The notes under the pieces were generated by a model. It saw only the letters and a program-made list of their open reading frames with translations, was not told where the DNA came from and searched no databases. 5,507 nt of DNA from CBDUWP01 sp965370955 (lineage in GTDB: Bacteria; Planctomycetota; Phycisphaerae; Sedimentisphaerales; Anaerobacaceae). This document shows, piece after piece, positions 5,378 through 5,507 of this stretch. Numbering within the stretch: the first letter of the stretch is position 1; every line of letters begins with the position of its first letter. The position numbers and the translations under genes are program-made. The DNA lies in contig CBDUWP010000091.1 in assembly GCA_965370955.1 (NCBI GenBank), positions 1 through 5,507 on the forward strand, read 5' to 3'.

Positions 5378-5506
5378 TTATAGCTGTGGCGATTCAATGG
5401 ATTTTTGTGGTTTAACTTGGCTATTGAAAATATATAATCCGATATCGATCAAAACCATTAGCAAATTTGCGATATATAAAATGATGACGAAATCAAGGTG
5501 ATATAG
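5378..5506 (-). CDS. C-terminal end of a probable membrane protein, cut by the window edge
   Basis: The last 42 codons of a frame that enters from the right edge and stops at TAA (5378-5380). Residues 6-27 (FVIILYIANLLMVLIDIGLY and two more) form one hydrophobic helix with a single aspartate, followed by a polar tail NSQVKPQKSIESPQL. That pattern, a terminal membrane span plus a short hydrophilic tail, looks like a real integral membrane protein. The other two minus frames close quickly. The stop sits just before the promoter of the SH3b gene, as expected for a real gene end. The fragment is too short to assign a family, and AT-rich DNA can give hydrophobic frames by chance. Confidence 0.45.
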   Translation of the reverse strand, partial: LYHLDFVIILYIANLLMVLIDIGLYIFNSQVKPQKSIESPQL

Positions 5507-5507
5507 C

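Noticed and set aside
5277..5501. Plus-strand 74-codon open frame at the right edge
   Set aside because: It runs antisense through the SH3b promoter and the partial membrane gene, lacks a ribosome site, and has no domain.

Overview
The window appears to come from a free-living bacterium of moderately AT-rich composition, most likely a planctomycete of the Phycisphaerae type. This is an inference. It rests on the secreted protein with two SH3b repeats and an OB-like C-terminal domain, an architecture I associate with planctomycetes, and on the cysteine-bearing Gfo/Idh/MocA oxidoreductase, a subtype I associate with planctomycetes, Bacteroidetes and Paenibacillus-like Firmicutes. No rRNA or tRNA is present to settle it.

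All credible genes lie on the minus strand, so transcription runs from the right edge to the left. In that order they are: (1) the C-terminal end of a probable membrane protein cut by the right edge (5378-5506); (2) a secreted SH3b protein (4020-5240) with its own promoter, which starts 11 bp after the previous stop codon; (3) a 3' segment holding a structured, repeat-bearing element (3905-4009) and a strong intrinsic terminator (about 3836-3890); (4) a new promoter (3760-3787) and a roughly 150-nt leader before asd (2599-3600); (5) truA (1800-2546), 52 bp behind asd and probably co-transcribed with it; (6) a weak terminator candidate, a candidate promoter and an operator-like direct repeat; (7) a Gfo/Idh/MocA oxidoreductase (419-1675); (8) about 400 bp with no convincing gene, filled by degenerate GC-rich repeats spaced about 120 bp apart, a small dyad element and a G-run cluster.

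The genes do not form one pathway. asd supplies aspartate semialdehyde for diaminopimelate, threonine and methionine, and truA modifies tRNA. The SH3b protein probably acts at the cell envelope, and the oxidoreductase probably acts on a sugar or sugar-like substrate that cannot be named from sequence. The most interesting non-gene signals are the twin-hairpin element at 3905-4009, which can fold either as three hairpins or as one long rod and whose pairing favours a plus-strand RNA, and the degenerate repeat field at the left edge. Neither could be matched to a known family without a search.
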